The notes under the pieces were generated by a model. That model saw only the letters and a program-made list of their open reading frames with translations. It ran no database searches and was not told the DNA's origin. This document shows, one piece after another, positions 11,701 to 24,647 of a stretch of 64,000 nt of DNA (position 1 is its first letter; every line of letters starts with the position of its first letter). Origin of the DNA: Corbicula japonica (taxonomy: Eukaryota; Mollusca; Bivalvia; Venerida; Cyrenidae). The stretch lies in contig JAZAYU010000061.1 of the NCBI GenBank assembly GCA_038501625.1, forward strand, positions 1,166,303 through 1,230,302. The letters are read 5' to 3'. The position numbers were made by a program, and so were the translations under genes.

Positions 11701-12970
11701 TTACAAGCAAAACTGTTTTAATTTCTTTTAAATTATATAAAAACCATAAGCAGTTTTAATTTTTAATGTTATTCCATACTTTAAAACCATATCATTGATT
11801 AAAATAAATAAAGAAATTCAATTTATCTGCCTATTTAATTTATATATAATTGCACATTTACCATTTAAAAATTGCTCTCCATTCTTAGCTAAGTTCTGCA
11901 GTATATTTGAACAGCTTAAGTGAATTCTAAAATATCTGAATATCCAAATGTAACCGAAAATGATGGAGTGAAAGTTGTGATAAATTAAATTCAAGATGGA
12001 GATTAGTAAAAAATTTTGAATTTTCAATTTCATGTAATGTTGTGGAATATTGTAATATTGTTATTTACCCAAACATGTAAAAATCGACATTTATAGAACA
12101 ATTACATATTTGCACGTAAATGCCCACGTTATATTATTATACATGTATCATGTTTTGAGCGTAGCTTTATTAAATTACTCGATATCACACCAAATTGTTC
12201 CGCAATATACAAACAGCATTGATCAGAGGGTACAATCTCCTTCGCAGAGTTGTCGTTCCTTACACTCACTTAACACCTCTGCGAAAGGCTCAATGTCAAG
12301 ATTTTTGACCAAACTAATAAGCTTCGTTGTATACTGTCATAATTATGAATTTGAAAGCTTCTGGTATAACAAATGACAGAAATCTTCACTTTCTTTCATT
12401 AAAACCGAAGAAACCCAAGCTATTTTAAATGTAGTTAGTAAACTATTTTGTTGTGCCAAAGTAAACGTAGTTGAAAGTAGTCCCAGCCTATAACAGAGGT
12501 GAATGTGTATGAGCCGATAGTGTTAGAGAGTGCAGAGGGTAGTGATATTAGTATTTGTTTTGAATTAGTTTTCGTAACCGAATGAAGAATAACATTAAGC
12601 TTTGTGGATATACAAAGTTAAAATGAAGTAGAACACAATATTAAAACTATAGACGATATTAAACAGTGAAGACACGTAGTCACAAATTACCCCTTTTCCC
12701 CTAATTGAATTTAGTGCAATATGCCCGTGGGTGGCAGTGGACTTAGTGCTGGGCAGAAAATACTTGAAACTTACGAGTGAAGTCTGTTGACCATGAATAA
12801 CTAAGCTGTATGCGATGTATTCCATAATGAAAATATTTTATACAAGATCTGACTTGACAAAATAGTTACAATAAATTCATGAATATGACGTATTTTTATA
12901 TTGTAACAAATGTCAAAAGTTATAATTAACCTTGACAGAGATTCATAGCGAGCCATTGTCCTTTTTCTAG
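11701..12970. other. intergenic, no feature supported
   Basis: AT-rich, with short chance frames on both strands. Confidence 0.4.
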
Positions 12971-12974
12971 AGAA

Positions 12975-13070
12975 GAACGTGATAAAACTTTTCCTGGTAG
13001 AAATGGACAATTGCTTTTTTTTTGTTAGCGGTTTTCACCAGTTTGAATAGTTCGCTTGGATATCTGAATA
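12975..13070. repeat. dispersed repeat, uninterrupted copy
   Basis: GAACGTGATAAAACTTTTCC then TGGTAGAAATGGACAA; the same sequence is split in two at 16405-16433 and 18097-18160, and a third partial copy lies near 20835-20860. Confidence 0.6.
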
Positions 13071-13157
13071 TATTTATTCTAATTTATTTATTTAGATATA
13101 ATAGAACTGTATGATGTGACATTTCTCGCATCGTTTTTGAGCTTGTTTTTAAGTTCG

Positions 13158-13175
13158 ATTCTTCTTCTTCTTCTA

Positions 13176-13234
<59 letters not shown>
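13158..13234. repeat. (CTT)n then (ATT)n microsatellite
   Basis: About five CTT/TTC units followed by about 20 ATT units. Confidence 0.95.
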
Positions 13235-13396
13235 CTTCGGTGGCTCTTAGGAATCGTTTAAAAATCGTTGGAATATACACATTTTCAAAACGAGCAAAAG
13301 GAAGTTTATAAGCAATCTATTTAACTTACTTAATTTGTTTTTGGCGGGGGTTGGAGGTTGGGTGGGAGAATATTAAAATATCCAAATTACAAGCGT

Positions 13397-13531
13397 TGCC
13401 TTTGAACCAAATAACAAGGGTCGCCTTTGAACCAAATAACAATGGCCGCCTTTGAACCAAATGACAAGGGTCGCCTTTGAACCAAATAACAAGGGTCGCC
13501 TTTGAACCAAATAACAAGGGTCGTCTTTGAA
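13397..13531. repeat. 25-bp minisatellite
   Basis: TTTGAACC recurs at 13401, 13426, 13451, 13476 and 13501, an exact 25-bp period, with a partial sixth unit. Because 25 is not a multiple of 3 the minus-strand open frame (13326-13544) cycles through all three frames of the unit and is not a gene. Confidence 0.95.
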
Positions 13532-13715
13532 GAAAGGCACGCATGTGTTTTGTCTTATTGATTCTGAGATCTTTTTAAATTTTAAAATCAGAATAAACAG
13601 ATTTATTGCTATAAGTATCCATGGCTGCTAATTATTCCATTAATTGTGTACAGTTTGACTTTAGTTTTAATAAATGCTGGGGATTTGTCAAACTCTTCCT
13701 TACCTGTACAAAGTA

Positions 13716-13955
13716 GGATGCAAGATTTCCAGAAAGATTGTTCGTTTAGGGCAGTTATAGGTTTGTAACATTATTATCACAAACTTTCTTGCATAAATCC
13801 CCAGGGAAATTAAATATTACTGCCCTAACCCCTTTTTGGGCATTCAATATTTAATTTTCTTCAGGATTTCGGCTAGAAACTTGGAAAATATCAATGTAAC
13901 TACACAGATGGCACCAAAAGCACCGTCTTTCTAGAAATCTTGCATCCGATTTTGG
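13716..13955. mobile_element. possible short element with ~21-bp inverted ends
   Basis: GGATGCAAGATTTCCAGAAAG (13718-13738) is inverted near 13929-13949 as CTTTCTAGAAATCTTGCATCC, one mismatch. The right end is shared with 3410-3500, so the ends belong to a family. Confidence 0.5.
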
Positions 13956-14224
13956 ACAATGTTTAAAACATTCCCCGCTCCATAGTTAAGAGTAATCTTC
14001 TATGTTAGCATTATTGCACTTAAAACGATTATTATTTTAATTATGCACAGAAAAATCTCAGTATAGCGCAAAATCAGATTGGACGATCCGAGAATCAGAA
14101 ATCTTAGAAATTCTATCGATGTCACAGAAACAAAAACTTACAGAACAATAACAGATCAATACCAGAACGGTGATAGTGTATAGTGACCGACTTTTTTTAC
14201 TACTGCGTAGTTGCACTGGTGAAA

Positions 14225-14330
14225 TGAGGAACTGACTAACGGGGTCTTCGAGTTCTTAACAGTTAAGGTCGCATACTGTTAATCACAGGACCGTTGCCAG
14301 TGTGGGTTCGAGTCATTCCGGGATCGTTCT
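14225..14330 (+). repeat. possible tRNA-derived SINE head
   Basis: AAGGTCGCATACTG..ATCACAGG..GTTGCCAGTGTG followed by GGGTTCGAGTC, a good pol III B-box, resembles the tRNA-like head of bivalve SINEs. No clean tRNA cloverleaf could be folded by eye, so it is not called a tRNA gene. Confidence 0.42.
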
Positions 14331-14640
14331 CTTTCCTGTAGTGAATCTTTTCAGTTAGACAGAGGAAAGGTTTTACATGGATTAATCTTCGTGCCTGAAA
14401 TAATGTTCGGTGTGGCAGCTACTATCAGAAAAATCAGTGTCGAACGCAGGATTCGGAAGGGACACCTAGATGTCACTGGTGGTTGAAGTTGGCCCGATGA
14501 AAGAGATATACTTGTATTCTTATAAGGCTCAGACAATTAACCAAAGGCTAAGGTGAGAGCCACAGCAAATAAATATCCTGGGGTCTACCAACGATCGTTT
14601 TTAAACCTATCTACTCCATAGACAAGGCTTATACTGCATG

Positions 14641-14805
14641 GGTGACCAGTTTAGATCCAGATCAGACGGCACATCTTTGCTGTCTGTCTGATTAGGATCT
14701 AAACTTTTTTTAAACTCGCTTTAAGATTCATCAGGTTAGCAAAATGCGACCGGTTTATGCCAGCTGATCTGGATCTACACTGGTTGCACATGCGTGTATA
14801 AATCG
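14641..14805 (+). mobile_element. double-hairpin element, divergent copy
   Basis: Contains GACCAGTTTAGATCCAGATC, inverted TAGGATCTAAA, then CAGCTGATCTGGATCTACAC and CACATGCG, i.e. the order of the family seen at 52-64 kb, but terminal TTAACCC is missing and the centre is altered. The only clear copy in the left half. Confidence 0.6.
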
Positions 14806-15588
14806 AGTGAAACCTGTTGAACCTGCCTTTAACCATAGCATTCAGCAACCACCAGTCTGCCAGCCAGTTTGAATATGTCCTAAACTGACTTTTTGTTCAA
14901 ATGTTTACAAGCCTTTAACAGTCACCTGTGTTAACAAGCAATTTTTGTCACTCCTTTGAGTGGCTCCTTAATACAGGTTTGATTGTATATAATTCATCGT
15001 AAAATTAACCATTATCTGGAACAACGGTACGCCACAGTAACATCAAGCAATGACATAATCTTGTTGTTTTCGTTACAACTGCGTAGTGTCAGTTAAAGAT
15101 TGCAGAAAAATAATAAGACGTTTCTTCTAGATTGAGTAAACAAGAAAATGATGCGTTTGCGACAGGAGCAGGGTATAATTAGTTCTGCGATATTATAGTG
15201 TTGACTGTTAAGATAATGCGATGAAAACAAATGTTTGCTACCCATAAAAGACGATTTTAAATACACGTTATTAAGACCATTACAACATGGAGATCGTGAT
15301 TTTAATGTACACATGTAGGACATCAAAAGAAATAAAATGGGGAACATCATCCGAAAACGTGTCGTCAATCCTTGAAATGACGTCATAAATTTAAGCAGAA
15401 GACATTTTTCTATTATGCATTTCTTGGTAAAAATAATATTCTGTTATCAAAATATATAACAAAATCACTTTTAGATTTAGTTATAATAAAATAAAAAAAT
15501 AATGGCAAGGTCTTTCCAAATATAATACCGTATACTCATTGACAAAAGTCTTGTCCGTTTGTTGTTGTTTTTTTTTTTAAACCGATTT

Positions 15589-15722
15589 CTGAATTTTGAT
15601 TGTCGTCTAAATGAATATAAATGTCTCTTTACACCGATTCCATTTATGAGTGTGCGATAAAAGCAATAAAGATATTGTCGTTTTTGTAGACCGGAAAAGA
15701 CCTTTGTTTATTTGCATATACA
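15589..15722. repeat. dispersed repeat shared with 37388-37515
   Basis: Both copies contain CTGAATTTTGATTG, then TTTATGAGTGT, then TTTTTGTAGACCGG in the same order, with many differences. Family unknown. Confidence 0.6.
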
Positions 15723-15800
15723 TGTATATTGTAGCGAACATTTAAAAATAATATGACTGAAGACACCTTTTTTCCGTGGCGTGCCCCAAATGAACTCAAT

Positions 15801-16169
15801 GTTCACACCCATCAACCGGCAGAGCCAGGAGCGGACGGCACATCCAGGCGCAGACACGGTAAGTTGTTTCATACTTTACATCGGTGTAAGTAATAATTAT
15901 TTTCGCTAGTTTTGATTAACTCTTCAAAAGAAATACCGGCTGATTTTTAAAGCCAAATGAATTCTGCACATATCCGTTGATTTCTGAAGCAGCAGAAGGG
16001 ATAATAAACATTTTATCGTGATTTAAACACGGAAGCTTGTGATGAAATCTTGAAGTGCTGCTTTTTATAGCAAAATGCTCCATAGATCTGAAAATCTGCA
16101 TAAATGTTTAAGCACTATTGGCAAAATTAATCATTGCCCATTGCTCTGCCGGTTGACGGGTGTGATGTT
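15801..16169. mobile_element. possible inverted-repeat element, ~370 bp
   Basis: GTTCACACCCATCAACCGGC at the left and GCCGGTTGACGGGTGTGATG at the right are inverted copies with few mismatches, enclosing about 320 bp with no coding potential. Looks like a short non-autonomous DNA transposon. Confidence 0.5.
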
Positions 16170-16431
16170 AGAGGGCTCTGAGGCTGTCTCAAACTTTAAA
16201 CATCATTTTAAGTCTTACTGAACTTGAATTTCTTTTAATAGGTCTAAGTTGGACCTTTTATTTAAGACCACGTGTGAACAACGACAAACTTTGTGTTTCT
16301 GAGCTTTGACGTTATCTCGTACAATTCCATTAAAATTTGGCAGGCCTACCGGTACACCGGTATTTTCACCTTACTGCGTATCTGACAACCTGTACAAATG
16401 TACCTAAGTGAACGTGATAAAACTTTTTCTT

Positions 16432-16433
<2 letters not shown>

Positions 16434-16501
<68 letters not shown>
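16434..16501. repeat. (AAT)n microsatellite at an insertion boundary
   Basis: About 22 AAT units directly following CTTTTTCTTGT, the left half of a split dispersed repeat. Confidence 0.95.
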
Positions 16502-16504
<3 letters not shown>

Positions 16505-16531
16505 TTATAAATTCTTTATTTTAGAGGATAA

Positions 16532-17207
16532 TATATAGTTATTTGGTTTCTTGACAGGGAATGTGAGGATATATTGCAGGCGAGGGATAATATGACACCC
16601 AGACCGGCAATATATCCTCACGTACCCTTTCAAGGAACCAAATAATTGTTTTATTATACTGCAAAGACTTTTTCAGACAAAATTAATAAGAAAACATCGA
16701 TTATTCGATTATTTCGCTTATTTAATGCCGAACGGCTTAATTCCCCTCTGAGAGCCTCAATAATTACATGTCTGACGTCATTAATTTACCTGCATGACGT
16801 CACTTCTATAGAAATTGAATGGAATATCCATTTGATTTTTATTTACAAAATTTGAGAATAATCTGATCGTTTTCAACGTTAAAAACATAACAGAAATATT
16901 TTCTGTTACAATTTCAGTAATCCCTAAGCATACCGCTTTTTAATTTACAAGATCGGCGTCAAATTATGCATCTTTACGGAAATTCAAAACAAAATGGCGG
17001 ACGACAACAAAAGGTGGGGGGCCAGACGGGGAAATTAAGGCACGTGCAGTTCATATCTACGGCCGATCCGTAAATACGGATATACATCAGCGGCAAATTA
17101 TCCAATCAAATTCAAGGAAATTTCTTTGCAGTATAATAACATTATTATTACACCCAGACCGGCAATATATCCTCACATTCCCTGTCACGAAACCAAATAA
17201 CTATATA
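16532..17207. mobile_element. 676-bp element with ~55-bp terminal inverted repeats
   Basis: TATATAGTTATTTGGTTTC..(16532) is inverted at the right end (..GAAACCAAATAACTATATA, 17189-17207). The inner part CCAGACCGGCAATATATCC also mirrors. The left end carries an extra inverted copy (about 16598-16648), making a hairpin. Inside, TGACGT motifs and low-complexity DNA but no transposase. Non-autonomous DNA element, superfamily not determined. Confidence 0.75.
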
Positions 17208-17220
17208 ATATCTCGAACCT

Positions 17221-18095
17221 CTTCTTCTTCTTCATACATCTCTCAAGATTGCTTGATAAAGTATTACAGTGCTTATATAAGTCCCTTATTTGATTATGGT
17301 TGTTTGGTTTGGGGCGGAACAAACTCATCCAATATTTTTCAAATCGAAAAACTACAAAAACGAGCAGCGCGAATTATTCTTAAAACAGGGCTTACTACGC
17401 CTTCATCAATCATGTTTAAAAATTTAAGCTGGCTGCCAATCCGATGTCGTATCAAATACCATATTCTTTTACTAACCTACAAAGCATTACATAACTTAGC
17501 TCCAGTGTTTATAACTTCGATGTTTAAAGAACTAACATATAGCAATGACAGGCAATTAAGATCTATTTCAAATGGGAACCTATTACTTCCAAAATTTAAC
17601 ACTCTTTTTATACAGTAAATCATTTTCAGTTGTTGCTCCAAAGTTATGGAACTCTCTTCCCCTGATTGTAAAAACATGCAAATCAGTAAAATCATTTAAA
17701 AAAAAACATGTTAAAAAATTCTTATTTGATAATATGTAGTGCATTGTCAAAACAATTACAGTTTAATTATGTATAAATGTTAATAATGTTTGGGTAATGA
17801 ATCTTTTGTTATAATTGCTATTGTTAAAATTATTCATTTAAATTTGTCTGCTTTCATCATTTTCATATTGTTCTTGAAATTTTAATTGTAACTTTATTGT
17901 TTTTTCTTTCTTTCAATTATATTATGAGAATGTATGTATGTATGAATGTAAATTTGTAACTATTTGTACTTGTGTTAAAGAGGACCATATGTAAGAATGG
18001 CTATGCCAAATATTATGAACTTCATGTCTGTTCCCATTTGAAATAGATCTTAATTGCCTGTTATGCAATAAAATTATTGAACAATAACAATAACA
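17221..18095 (+). mobile_element. LINE 3' fragment, frameshifted reverse transcriptase tail and 3' UTR
   Basis: Frame 17253-17607 reads YYSAYISPLFDYGCLVWGGT, KLQKRAARIILKTG, then FKNLSWLPIRCRIKYH and ends early; one extra base near 17607 shifts it, after which SKSFSVVAPKLWNSLP..SFKKKHVKKFLF continues to a stop at 17737-17739. This is the tail of a CR1/L2/Jockey-like ORF2. The 3' UTR shares AAGAGGACCATATG..AATGGCTATGC with 33290-33330, so both are one family. Near 18030 an unexpected inverted copy of its own coding sequence is present. AAT-rich tail follows. Confidence 0.8.
18030..18061 (-). repeat. 32-bp inverted copy of 17548-17579
   Basis: The two segments are exact reverse complements over 32 bp. 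It encodes, on the minus strand, the same RQLRSISNGN as the LINE frame. A 15-bp inverted pair also exists at 18014-18028 / 18186-18200. Confidence 0.95.
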
Positions 18096-18096
18096 T

Positions 18097-18160
18097 TTCT
18101 TGTTAGAAATGGACAAATGTATTTGTGTTCGTGACTTGGATATTTCTGGTAAATAGCTGG
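18097..18160. repeat. right half of the split dispersed repeat
   Basis: TTCTTGTTAGAAATGGACAA resumes the sequence interrupted at 16433; TTCTTGT is present on both sides and looks like a target-site duplication. Confidence 0.55.
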
Positions 18161-18200
18161 AACAGAAAAGCAGATGTTTGTGTCCGACATGAAGTTCATA

Positions 18201-19905
18201 ACTATATATCTCGAACCTCTCATTTATCCCATGCATTAAAGTTTAGCTGTTTTCAGCATCTCGAAGACGCCGACGGCGGCTGTAATAGGATGCGTTAGTA
18301 AACCAAGCTCGGTGTGGCACTTTTGGACAGCCATTCCAGGTGGTGGATTCGAACCTGATGCGGAGGACTATAGGAACAGCCAAAGTGTAACGAGTACATT
18401 AATGTAAGTACTTTAGATTAATTTTAAAAATGAGACTTAAAATTAGTCAACTTTGCTTCGTTTCGCACGAAACAATGTTAAAATTTTAGCGCTGCGGTCT
18501 CCGTTTTAAAATGAAATTGTTGTATCTTTGACGCCATTTTATTTTTAAAATAGCCATCGCTTTTATACGACAATATAGGAGCTATTAAGTTTTTAGATTT
18601 TTCTAGAAATATTCGTGAAAATAAGATTTTTTGTATCGATTTCAAAACGTACTTTTTCCTTTCTTTGTGTTACATGTAGCATAAATTGTGTTTCCATGAA
18701 AACATATGTTATAAAAATAAATATAAATGAAAAACGCATCATCATCATCATAATAATAATAATAATAATAATTAAAAATAATAATAATAATAATAATAAA
18801 TTTATTATTATGTGTAAATAAAGTTCACTTAATCTTACAGAACTAGATGGAAGAATATTTCATGATAATAAAATAATTGTGTCTTCTAAATCTTTATCAA
18901 TATACGACGGAGTTATAATACTGTACATCATTGCTGGGAATACTTTGCCTACAATTGATTTTTGTTTTGATCAAAGTCGCATATCTTAATCACATTGATC
19001 TTCCCAAGACAATTAGTTTTAGATAAAACAGTTCAACCCAGACCGCCCGAGGTATAATGACAGTCATTGTTCTCGAAGCTATAAAGCTTGCTTTGAAAAA
19101 AAAATATTTTCAAGGAAAAAAGTGTAAATTACATACAATGTTTCAGAAATGTTTGTCAATAACTATTTAATCATAAATCATAAACATTCATGCTACAGTG
19201 AGAATGTGATACAGGTCAGTAAAGTCGTTCCACTCCCCCACCCACCTCCGCACCACACTGAGTGTTGCGCCTGAAAATGCAAGAAGAATATGAGTATGGT
19301 TTAAATGGTGATTGTAGTGCATACTATTTTACATTATAAAGGAAGTATTTATATACCATTTACTTATACGAGCATTTTTACAGTAAAATCTTCTTCATTG
19401 CATTCCATTTTATAAGTAAGGGAGATTTCAATGAAACTGATGAGTATGTGATGCCCCTCCCGCCCGATAACCAAATACGGCCTTAATCTGCGACCCGAGT
19501 AGTGTATACTCGCATGAGTAGATTACAAAACTTTCCGTTTACATAAATCTGAAATCGTCATTTCCATAATTCAATCCGGGACCGGATCCGGTAATTCTCC
19601 ATTGCACAGAGTTCTTTTTTAATAACCTTTTTTTACAACGAATCAAAGGCAATGCTTATTTTCAAAGAATATTTATCCAGAAAAATACTAAAACATATAA
19701 TTTGTAAGTACCTCGGACCAGGAGAGTGGGTCAGTTCTGAAGTGGCCTATAGCTAGATACTGCGTACCAAAAGGAGGGTGGGTGCGAAGGGTCATTCTTA
19801 TTACTGATTATGGGCTGTTTCGAATATTAACAGTATTGTGTGAATTTGCCTTCGACCGGAAGCAGTCGAGTCCGATGGAATTCATACATGGCACATTAGA
19901 TGTGG
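18201..19905. other. intergenic with (AAT)n at 18746-18800
   Basis: A B-box-like GGTTCGAATCC occurs on the minus strand near 18343-18353 without a tRNA fold. Imperfect CAT/AAT microsatellite at 18738-18800. No genes. Confidence 0.4.
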
Positions 19906-19906
19906 T

Positions 19907-20537
<631 letters not shown>

Positions 20538-20790
20538 GTTCACCGGATATTCCTACTCGGGCCTTTCAGACAATGGCTGACACTAAATAGTCCCAATTTT
20601 TTTGCCTTTTGGGGCCATTAAATGGATAGTTTGGCCTGAAAGGTACATGTTAAGTAAATGAGATGCTTTTACTGACACACTGATAGCAAATTTATGTTTG
20701 GAAATGCAGTATATGAAAAAAGGCCCTGGTTTTAGGACGTTATATGTAAAACAGTTTTGAAATTCACACAGAAGTGAAAAAAACAGACGA
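20538..20790 (+). repeat. dispersed repeat shared with 44726-45088
   Basis: Both copies share CACCGGAT.TTCCTACTC, ATGGCTGACA, ACACTGATAGCAAAT.TATG, and CAGTTTTGAAATTCACACAGAAGTGAAAAAAA in order. This copy has a single GATAGC unit, while the other has five. Confidence 0.75.
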
Positions 20791-23460
20791 CCGGTTTCAA
20801 GGTGTCAAATATCTGTTAATTGATACATGACCCCTACTTTTCTTGCTGGAAATGGACAGAAGAAACACTTAGCTTTAAAAGCATGTAAGTTAGCCCTTAT
20901 TCAGATGGTACCAGCTATGAATGCCAGCCTTTTGAAACATGTCATGTTTACTATAGTTTATATAGGGAAGTCTATTTACAGGTCTTACACCTAACACGCT
21001 TGCCGCTTCGGAGTTACTTCCCTTATTAATTGTAAGACAACACTAGTCTTGAACATGTCACAAGAGTTCATCGAAAATTATATTTCGTAGGAAACAACGT
21101 AAATGATGCTAGTCATGCTTAGTCAGTATATAGAGAGATACGCAGTAAGTGTGTATGATGATGAATACAGAAATCAGTCCATTGATTTTGAGTACACTCA
21201 ACCATCTAGTCTTTTATCGATACAAGGAGTTCGTAAGGTTAAACATCGGTCCGTTTATGTAATAGTTTGCCGCTGTAACCTGCACAGGGCATGACCCTTT
21301 CAATTTGCGAAGCCAGTGACCCCGAACGTGTCCTCACACATACCTACCGGTCATTCACCTGGGCATAAAAACATCCACTGTTCTGACAGTATCATCGTAA
21401 CCGGACATCGTGTTTCATATCAGACAAGCAACGAATTTTTCATTTTTCATGTAATTTTACTTTATTATTTCCATTCTGTAAGATTATTTCATTCTGGTAA
21501 GGGTTTTTGCATTCTGGTAAGGTTATTGGCTGTTACTTTCAAGGATCTGGCGTCAGTGTGTTTGAGTTCATGATTTGACCTTACCGCGTAGGTCACAGCA
21601 GGTCATTCGAGCAGCCGGTCCCTTTTCCGATCCTGTATAAATGTGTGTGGTAGATTTCTAGTGCACTGTGGTAACGTGTTTACATTAACACATTTGATTA
21701 ATTAATATTGAAGAGTTTCGAAATGACAAGATGTAACTAAACTATTTGACATGGGCGCCACCCTGATTACACATTGCCACAATGTGGTGAGTGAATGAAT
21801 TTTCATCGTTTTTATTCCGACATGTAGCCTCCGCGTGGTTTAATAAAATTCAACAAAAAAGATGATGTGTTGAAATAATTCCATTCATAGTTAAAGGTTA
21901 CTTCATAGTTTTGATAGGCTAATCGGGTTATGTAAATATCAAAGGGACAGTTCAAAAAGGATATAAGGTCCTTGCTTTAAGATTAAACTTAACATAAGAC
22001 AGGAACATTAAATTTTCATGTTATGTAGTGTGAAACATAAATATATTATATTAAATATTATAAAATGTTGTAAATTATACGATAAAAATTAAGTGTGTTC
22101 ACCGAAATCGCCCACGCCACATTTTCAAGACAAACAAATATAATACGGAATTAATAAATGTAGGAGTATCTTTATGAATGGACTAGTCACCCTTCTGGTG
22201 GGAAAATATCGGCTGGCGATAAGTAACGAGTGATTTGATTGGACGATTTACTAGACTGTCGTGGACACGGTTCGTGACTTGGTGTCAAGGTGAGCATGTG
22301 ATTGATTCGCAATATCAAAAACGTGGTTAGCAGACGAACTTTTACTATTCGAATTTCTTGCATTTCTTTCATTTATCTGTAGTTCCAAAGAAGTGTTTCT
22401 TTTGTTTGTTCGTTTGTTTTAATTTCTTTTATGGATATTTTCATATGAAACAATAAAGATGAGGATAAAGGCATAGTTTAAACCAATCATCGGATATTCT
22501 ACAAATATTGTAAGTATAATTATTATCTTATAACCAATTTACTATGTATTAGTGAGGAATGTTGACTTTGTACTTGTAAAAACAGTAATTTGCATTGATA
22601 ATTTCTCCACGCAATATGTGTGGGTCTTTTCTAGAACAGATTATGAAATAACTCTTTTACGTAGTTCCTAATTGTATGTTACCATTAATAAATATGACGG
22701 AATCCCTCTATTTCTTTGTTCTTCGTGTTTCATTTTAAAAAAAGGTATAACAATGTATAATACAATAATTTAAATTTTGTGATACTTTTTCTATTAAACT
22801 TAAGTTTGTATAATTAATTATTAATTAATTATATAATTTACAGTCGCGAGTGTTGGACAAGATGAACTGTGAATTTTTTTATATATATTGTTATTCTTTT
22901 TGGAGTTTTCTTGGAGTTATTCAGAGGATTTTTAAGTCCATGACTGATGCAACTTCTGCGTGAGCAGGTAATGAAAGGGTCGTGCCTCGTGCTGGCCAAA
23001 AAGTTTGTGTTACGGATGTTGAGACACGACATTCTTATCGAAATGGTTGATAGCATGGACCCTTTTCTTTGTAATCATTTAATGACATGAACTACTTGTC
23101 ATTAATCTGTGTATGTATGTATATATATGTTTAGGATTGGCTAGGGTGTATCCATAGTTCAGCCTACGACATTTTAAATTAAGGCATGACCAAATCATCG
23201 ATCTAGTGCGCAATTTAGACGACTCGCTTCGGTTAACTATAAACAAACTTTTATCACTATATTGTTCAAGTCTTCGTGGCGACCTAGGTGTACTGTGAAA
23301 ATAAACAACTTTAATTATTGTGTGCGTTTTGACTTAATGGTCTTACCGGTATCTTATTTGAAATATTTGACATTTCTAACTGGAGTTTGATGAAAATATA
23401 TCTCAGTATAACTAACTGGAAATATAGACGGTAATTATTGTTTTAAGAGGCTGGATTATC
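20791..23460. other. long intergenic stretch
   Basis: Holds a short copy of the GGAAATGGACA repeat (20835-20860) and an AT palindrome of TTAATTAATTA near 22815. Short frames only; no gene supported. Confidence 0.4.
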
Positions 23461-23469
23461 GGAACATGC

Positions 23470-24060
23470 CCCTACTAAAGCGTAACCGTACGGACCATCC
23501 TTCCCACGCTTGTAATCTTACGGACGGTTCCCCAACTCGCCGTAATCTTATGGACGGTCCTCTTCGCGCCTTAATCTTACGGACCGGCCTGCATGCCTGG
23601 TATAGAACGGAACATCCTCCCCAAGACTGGACCCTAACGGACCATTCCCGAGCCCTTAACCCTTACGGACCAACGTCCATATGCGAACAACCCTTTCTCA
23701 ACATGTAGTCTTGCGGAGCATCCTCCCCACGCTTGTACGTTACTTAATGGGCCATCCTTATCCTTCTCACAAACGTTTCCTTATAGATTAACCTTCTAAC
23801 GCCCCTAATCTTACCAATCCTCCTCCACACGTCTCGGTTACCTTATTGATAATCATTTTATCGGCCGTTATTCTATAGACCATCCTCTTCACATCCTTTA
23901 CCTTACGGGTCCTCCTCATGTGGACTATACTCCTTACACCCTCAACCTTACAGACCACCCACACGAAACGGCCTTTACCTTGGAGAATCAAGCCTACTGC
24001 CTTCGTAACATCAAAGACCACCCAATAGAACTTTAACTTACGGAACCTCCATCCCTTACC
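23470..24060. repeat. degenerate ~30-bp minisatellite rich in TTACGGACC
   Basis: TTACGGAC/CCATCC words recur at about 23489, 23520, 23550, 23578, 23608, 23636 and 23664 and, more decayed, to about 24060. Much more GC-rich than its surroundings. Open frames here come from the repeat. Confidence 0.75.
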
Positions 24061-24503
24061 TATCCATTACCTTGCAACAATTAATACACCCCGGCCCCTA
24101 CAACATGACTAGTCAAATATTTTAATACTGTAAAAAAATAAATTTACTAGTTTTTCAAAGCATAATATCGAATGTGTGAATTTTTTGTTTGTTTACTACC
24201 ATTGTTAGGTTTGTTCAGTATAGGACATATTATAGATTTTTACATCCGTGTTTGGCTAATCTGTACTTGTTATTAATGCGTCTGGCCCTGCACTATTCTG
24301 CTTATTTCCGGAACGTTTTGCGTCAGACATATTTCAATGTGTTCAAGGTGAATGAATGTATTCATATCTCGTAAAACGTGGGAAAAACTATAAATAGTAA
24401 CATTTACATTCATAAAGTCACATCTTGTAGATTATATTATACAAATGATTACAACATTGTGTACACAGCTCGTAATATTATAATTAATAGTCTATTGGTC
24501 CTG
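24061..24503. other. intergenic
   Basis: AT-rich; no feature. Confidence 0.4.
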
Positions 24504-24647
24504 GCCCAAAGGTTATAAAACTGAGCATGGAAACCAGTCTCAAATCTCAAGCATCTGATTGGCTGAAATGGCGACTGGTCGCCATTTCAGCCAATCAGAT
24601 GCTTGAGATTTGAGACTGGTTTCCAATCTCAGCTTTATAACCTTCAA
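24504..24647. mobile_element. palindromic element, copy 4 (subfamily B, near-perfect)
   Basis: GGCGACTGGTCGCC is at the centre and the ~65-bp arms match almost base for base. B-type termini. Confidence 0.95.

Noticed and set aside
13326..13544. Repetitive 72-codon minus-strand frame
   Set aside because: Produced by the 25-bp minisatellite, whose three frames are all open.
18330..18360. tRNA gene on the minus strand (B-box GGTTCGAATCC)
   Set aside because: No acceptor stem, A-box or anticodon arm can be folded around it.
23466..24021. Open frames in the TTACGGACC region
   Set aside because: Due to the degenerate minisatellite and low stop content of GC-richer DNA.
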